Source: Hyposmocoma kahamanoa (Eukaryota; Arthropoda; Insecta; Lepidoptera; Cosmopterigidae). Taken from it: a stretch of 64,000 bases of DNA. The notes below the pieces were generated by a model, which was not told the DNA's origin, searched no databases, and saw only the letters and a program-made list of their open reading frames with translations. The stretch is from the NCBI RefSeq assembly GCF_003589595.1, contig NW_020653712.1:1329750-1393749 (forward strand), in the 5' to 3' direction. The position numbers and the translations under genes were made by a program. This document shows positions 35,301-41,300 of this stretch, piece by piece; position 1 is the stretch's first letter; every line of letters begins with the position of its first letter.

Positions 35301-38300
35301 TATTTTTCAAGGTGTACGAGAAATTAGTAAACGAAGGGAAGATTATCGTTAAAGAAGAGATCGAGCCTCCGAAAGTACCAATGGACTACGATTGGGCGAG
35401 GGTAAGCATAAGTCTGTCACATTTTCGGACATTACCGTGAGTTCTTAATTTAATAATGACATTTAAAATGTTATTTTCTTTTGATTAACAGAAATTGGGT
35501 CTCATTCGCAAACCAGCTGCGTTCATAAGCACGATCTGTGACGAACGTGGGCAAGAGCTTTCGTACTGCGGAGTGCCTATCACGCAGATCCTCGAGAGAC
35601 AGCTAGGCGTTGGCGGAACCATCAGTCTGCTTTGGTGAGTAACGTCCCCATATCTTTCTACATAAGTTTTGTTTATAATGCCCCTTCCTATCAGCCTCTT
35701 GGTTATGCAGGAGTAGGGCACTATAACCTGTGCAATCAAGCACGCACAGGGACCATCTAAGTCAGGTCCTGACCTCAGATCAGCACTGACTTCATTTTTT
35801 TCTCAAAAGGCTAGTGCCTTAGGTGAGCCGCCCCGGGTGCACGTACAGCACCCTCCCTATTTTCCAGATAGGTATTGGAGTACGCTCACTTCCCGTTGTG
35901 CACTGCACAATTAAATATTGGCAATGTTTTGAGAGTCTTCGATTGGAGCAAATCCAGTCTTGTCAAATTTAACGTTACCAAAACGTAGGCGTGTCTGTCC
36001 TCCACAAAACGAAGTCCCTTTGACTTGAATCCGACATTTCGTAATATATCCATAGTCAACAATATACCAACCGTCTTCCAGCTACTTGGAATGGACCTGT
36101 AGTCAGTTGCTTCAGCTGTACCAAGCACAAGTCCGATCGTGTATGGAGTACTTACTGCTGCCACCTGTGGGATGGTTCTGTTAAATACCAACTATCCACC
36201 TTAGATTCACTTGAAAAGCGTAGCTGGACGCTTATCAGTGACTCGGGATTAGTAGATGTGAACTGCAGAGCCTTGAATACCTATAGATACACACATAGTT
36301 AACCATAAACTGTGTACACCCAAACTCACGAGATAAATAAATGTAGACCTTACAAATATTTCTCCCGGCCCGGGGAAACGAACGCGGGACCTCAGCGTGG
36401 CAGACCAGGATGTGTCGCCACGCCTAGGGTTCAATCATAATGTACATTACATATGCGACATTGTTTTCTATCACAATAGCCTTTAATAGAGTATCTTTCT
36501 TTACGTATACCTCTTTTAATTTCATTCTACTGCATTGGACTACATTGTTCTAATAGGTCATTGACCTAACATCGATCCTCTGGATCTGAACTAGTGGGAT
36601 CCTTTGATCCCTATGACGGGCCTCCACACACACACCTACAGCCCTTCCTCTGTCACCGCTTCATGCCCTTTTATACCTTTAGTACAAGTGGTGGGTCTCA
36701 TTCTAATTCTGTTATTGATTCGTCATACTCTATCTTCAGGCTGTTTTGTCAACAAATACTGTACCTAAGTTAGTAATAAACATTGTGCAAACTTACCAAC
36801 TGTAATGCTGACCAACCAGGGCTTTCCCAGCAGACGCCTGGTATCTCACCTACAGAATTTATGACGCCTGGACTGTGTGCTACTACCCTACTCTTAGGTA
36901 TCATAACAGACTAAATTTATTATTGCTGATATTACAAAACTAATACTAAAATGCTTGGGTTTTAGTGCCCCTGGTTTCCAGAAAAATAAAATTCAATAGA
37001 TGGTTTCACCAGTATATTTCAAATTTTTACAAAAAATTGCTCAAGGGTCGGTACATCGGATAGTTCGCTCAGCGATGACACGCAATGGGACACTTACCTT
37101 AATTTACGAAGCACTCGCGAATGACGTAACCGAACGCTAGTCACGGCCTCAGTGGGCCGCACTGGTCTGAGGCGACTAGGCTGCCGTGACCACGGTGACG
37201 CGGAGAAGGTAGACCCGCGGTGAGGGTAGGCTCGGAGCGAAGATAGACCGACGGAGTGGTCCGCGGGAAGGTAGACACGCGGAGTATGCGTTCTGTGTGA
37301 CGCTACAGACGTAGCTCGGTGGTACGATCTCAAATCCAGAGTAAGCAGGAGTAGTTTTACGCAAATTATTTATTAACTCAGCAGTACAGTAATGACGAGA
37401 AAAAGTGGACCAGGGGCTGGGGGCTTATTTGCAGGCCAACCCCCTCCGTGAAATTTACGTCTTTTCGAAAACGCATTACCAAATATGGTCATGGACGAGA
37501 GTATTTCGACCTTAAGAAGGTCAAATCGCAACCACAGATAAGTTGACATGAAGAAGTGGTAATACAAATACTGGCTAAGAGATCAATTTGTTATTTTACT
37601 AAAAATATGTACACTAACACACAGAAATATTTAGGGAGTTTCCGTGTGTACTGTTGGATTAATATATAATTAATTAATGTCTTTACGTAAATAAATAGAC
37701 AAGGTAGACAATGAGCCCAGTCAAACAAAACCTACCCACGTTAAAATTATCAAAAATTAAATGTTAAAAATAATGAGGGTACTATATTTGTTTTGTTCGT
37801 GTCGAACCTACCAAAACAGTGAATGAAACAAAATTCTAGTTTTAATTTGTTTTTATTTATTTATTTATTTATGGAAAACCAACAGCTTCTTACATTTAAT
37901 AAAAACAGAAATATAAACATAAAGCCAATTACAGGTTTCCACCTATAGCTTCAGACAAATCATACACGAGGGTTAAACAAATGAACAATAAACAGTATTT
38001 CTTAACATCGTGCCATTGACCTACCAATAAATGGACGTCGGGTTCGCGCTAATAAGTGTCCACCCCTGTAGGGTTAAGATCGTTAAAATCGCATACAGAG
38101 CGTCAATCGCGCAATAGTCTTCGTTTGTTCGAGTGACAGCGCGGTTGTCAATCGTGCAATACCAATAATAATAACTTGTAAAAATTACTGCAGTAAAGTG
38201 TGAAAACGAGGATTTTGTATCATATTTTCACTAAACAAATATATTGTGTTATCATAGTTGTCATTTAAGTGTTATTTTGTACAGTATTATAGTATTTAAT

Positions 38301-41300
38301 TTATATATAACTGAATCATAAATATAAATTACAAAAGCACTGTCCTTTTTCTACTCATTGCATGCGCAAAAGATGGAAAGAGACCCATTCCGTCAGTTTT
38401 AAGAAGCTTATATAAACTTCTTGGTCATTTTCAATTGTTCGAACCACAAGCGATTGAAATATTTAGAACAAAGAAACTGTAGAGTTGCTTTGATTTTAAT
38501 CCTATTTTTAAAATGATTTTTTTATTAAACGTTAGTAATAACTAAAAAAATATTGTTGTACTCGTTTTACGGCATGGGATTACCTATCAGAAGTCAGAAA
38601 ATACATTTGCCCGAAATAACATTAGCTCGAATTTTCATAATTTGTTTTTACGAAGATTACAAAACAAAAGCTAATTTTATCTATGTAAAAGGCCTCAAAA
38701 TTACTCGAAAGCGTAACGGTTTTATTATAAATCGGTAGTACGTTTAGTTAGAATATCGGTACATTTCTTATAGTACACGCTTATTTTCACATTTGTAGTA
38801 ATAATTGTATATATGTATCTGCCCAACTCTTTATTATACCTTTAAGTGAATTTGTACAAAATTCGACATAATAATATATATAAATAAATTAATTAATATT
38901 TACGAAAAAAGCTACATATATTCCATTACTCTTGTGTTCAAGTAATTTTTAGTCGAAGCTAAATATGGTGCATTTTGATAGGTTTCCAGTAGAAGCTGAA
39001 TATGGTGTTTTTGGGCCCTTAAATTGTTGTAAGCAAATTTAGGCAGTACTGGAATGACGTTACAATTTAAATTAAATGTTTTAGTTTTTTTATATTTCGT
39101 TACGTGTTACTACGTTTGTATATGTTAACCTCGGCCATTTTTTCGTGGTTTTTGTATTAGACCCTAGGTCCATTTGTTGGTAGGTCAATGCATCGTGCAC
39201 TTACATAAATATAATAACCCAATACCTGCGGTAATCACAATTTATTTAATTAACTTAGGTAAACAGAATATCCGTGAGTTTACGCTTTAGTGCATCAACA
39301 TTACAATTGAATATATCAACTTCAAGGTCATGATTGCTCAGCACACTATCCAAGCTCTTGTTAGCTCTACATAGAAAACTATTTTGTCTATAGATAGTCC
39401 TCACTAAGGGAACTGCAATAGGGTGATAGTGTCTCATAGAACGAGTAGGTACAATAAACGAAATATCAGCCAATAAGTCAAAGCAGTCAACATTACCAAA
39501 AAACTGCTACAACGTTATTCTCGACAGGATGGTAACCGTTTGGCAATTTTAATCTAATTTTGAAATAATCACAGGTTCCAGCGGGAGCTACCAGATTGGG
39601 CGTGTAAATTCTTCGAACTTGTTCTAATTGTGACCGCCGACCACGGACCTGCTGTTTCCGGCGCACACAACACCATGGTCACGGCGAGAGCCGGCAAGGA
39701 CCTCATCTCTTCAGTTGTCAGTGGGCTGCTTACAATTGTAAGTTACCATGCAATCAACATGTTTTTATAAAAACCACCCTTTGAAATTCAAATACACTAT
39801 CTACACTACTTTGCACAACTCATTAGCACTTAGCCATACAAAGGGGGTACACTGCCAGCATCTTGGGACCCAATTTCAAGAATCCCATTGCATTAAACAT
39901 TAGAAAAATCGAACGACTTTCACCTGGCAATGTTAACTTGTCACGTGTCGATTCAAAATATGACTTGTATCAAATGGCTGTCTACTAAACTTTTTTCGCT
40001 TGAAAATAACGATTTTGTAGCAATAATTATCGAGAATCCGCTTCAATATCAAGCAAAAGACATTTTAATAATGTTTATCGCGAAATCAACGGCGAATTAG
40101 GTGCGTGTAAGTCACAATTTACTATTTAGTAGCGGGTCTCAAATCTTGCCGATTAGTAAATAAACTTGATTCTTGAAATTTTAACGAAGCCACATCAATG
40201 TATGTGGTACGTAATTTTTGTTGGTACTGGTGCTGGTCGGCAAGACTACAGTGTGTAGACAATGGTTGACAAAAAAACATAATTGGCGTAAATGCGAGTT
40301 ACTTCAAACTGCAAACGTAACGTAACCCACAATGTAATTGATATATTTTTGTTGAATTTTAAAATGTGTCAGAAATTATTTGCTTTCCTCACACACAAAT
40401 TCATACAGATCTTAAAACATGTACGAGGGTAGAACAATTCTGGTCTATTAAAATATATATGAAGTATCTAGTACATTTTTTCCTACTATATTGATGTTGC
40501 CCACTACAAATTTAAATTTGTCTAAATGTCATCGGATTCTGGTAAACCTATACGACGTTCTAATGCTACCTAATCGTGTTATTGTATTCTTTATTCTTAT
40601 TTTGACAATAGGTCTATTAGTATCGAAATCAATGTTTAGTCACGATATTTTAATAACGACAGGCGGCTTTGATTATGTATATATTATAAATAAATCAATA
40701 CCATTGTAATAAAACATCATGATGCTCAATAAAATCTTATGTATTGTACTTGCTTTATATTACCATTCTATTGTAGACAGGGAACTTATCAATGTAAATT
40801 ATAGCTGACGCCATTTCGATAACTACTGATTTTAATAAAAATAGCTGTTTGATATTTCACCACGGCATTTTTAACCGACTTTAAAAAAGGTGGAGGTTCT
40901 CAATTCGACTGTACTTCTTTGTTTTTGCTCCGGCATTTGTGAACTTATTTTAATTATTCTTTTTTTTTGTTGGAAAGAGGGTACCTCAGTATTGATCCCA
41001 TTTAAATTTGAAGAAAGTATTCCACCTCTAGCGTGACAAACTAGGGGACGAATTCGGTTTCACGCACTTTCCGGTAACCGATTTCAATAAAACTTGGCAA
41101 ATAGATGTAATTCCACGAAATTTTGAGGTCAGTTTTTTTTATAAAAAAATTATAATTATTTCTTACCAGGGTGACAGATTTGGTGGAGCGCTGGATCGCG
41201 CGGCGGCAGATTTCTGTGCCGCGTACGATAAGGGTCAGCACCCGCAGGAGTTTGTCAATGAGAAGAGAGCTAAGGGTGAACTCATCATGGGCATCGGACA

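Noticed and set aside
35885..36191. - strand ORF of 101 residues in an ATPCL intron
   Set aside because: No recognisable domain, no splice or start context, and surrounded by unassigned repeat-like DNA. Not supported.
37853..37870. CRISPR-like or microsatellite array from repeated TTTA units
   Set aside because: It is the A-rich tail of a reverse-oriented LINE.
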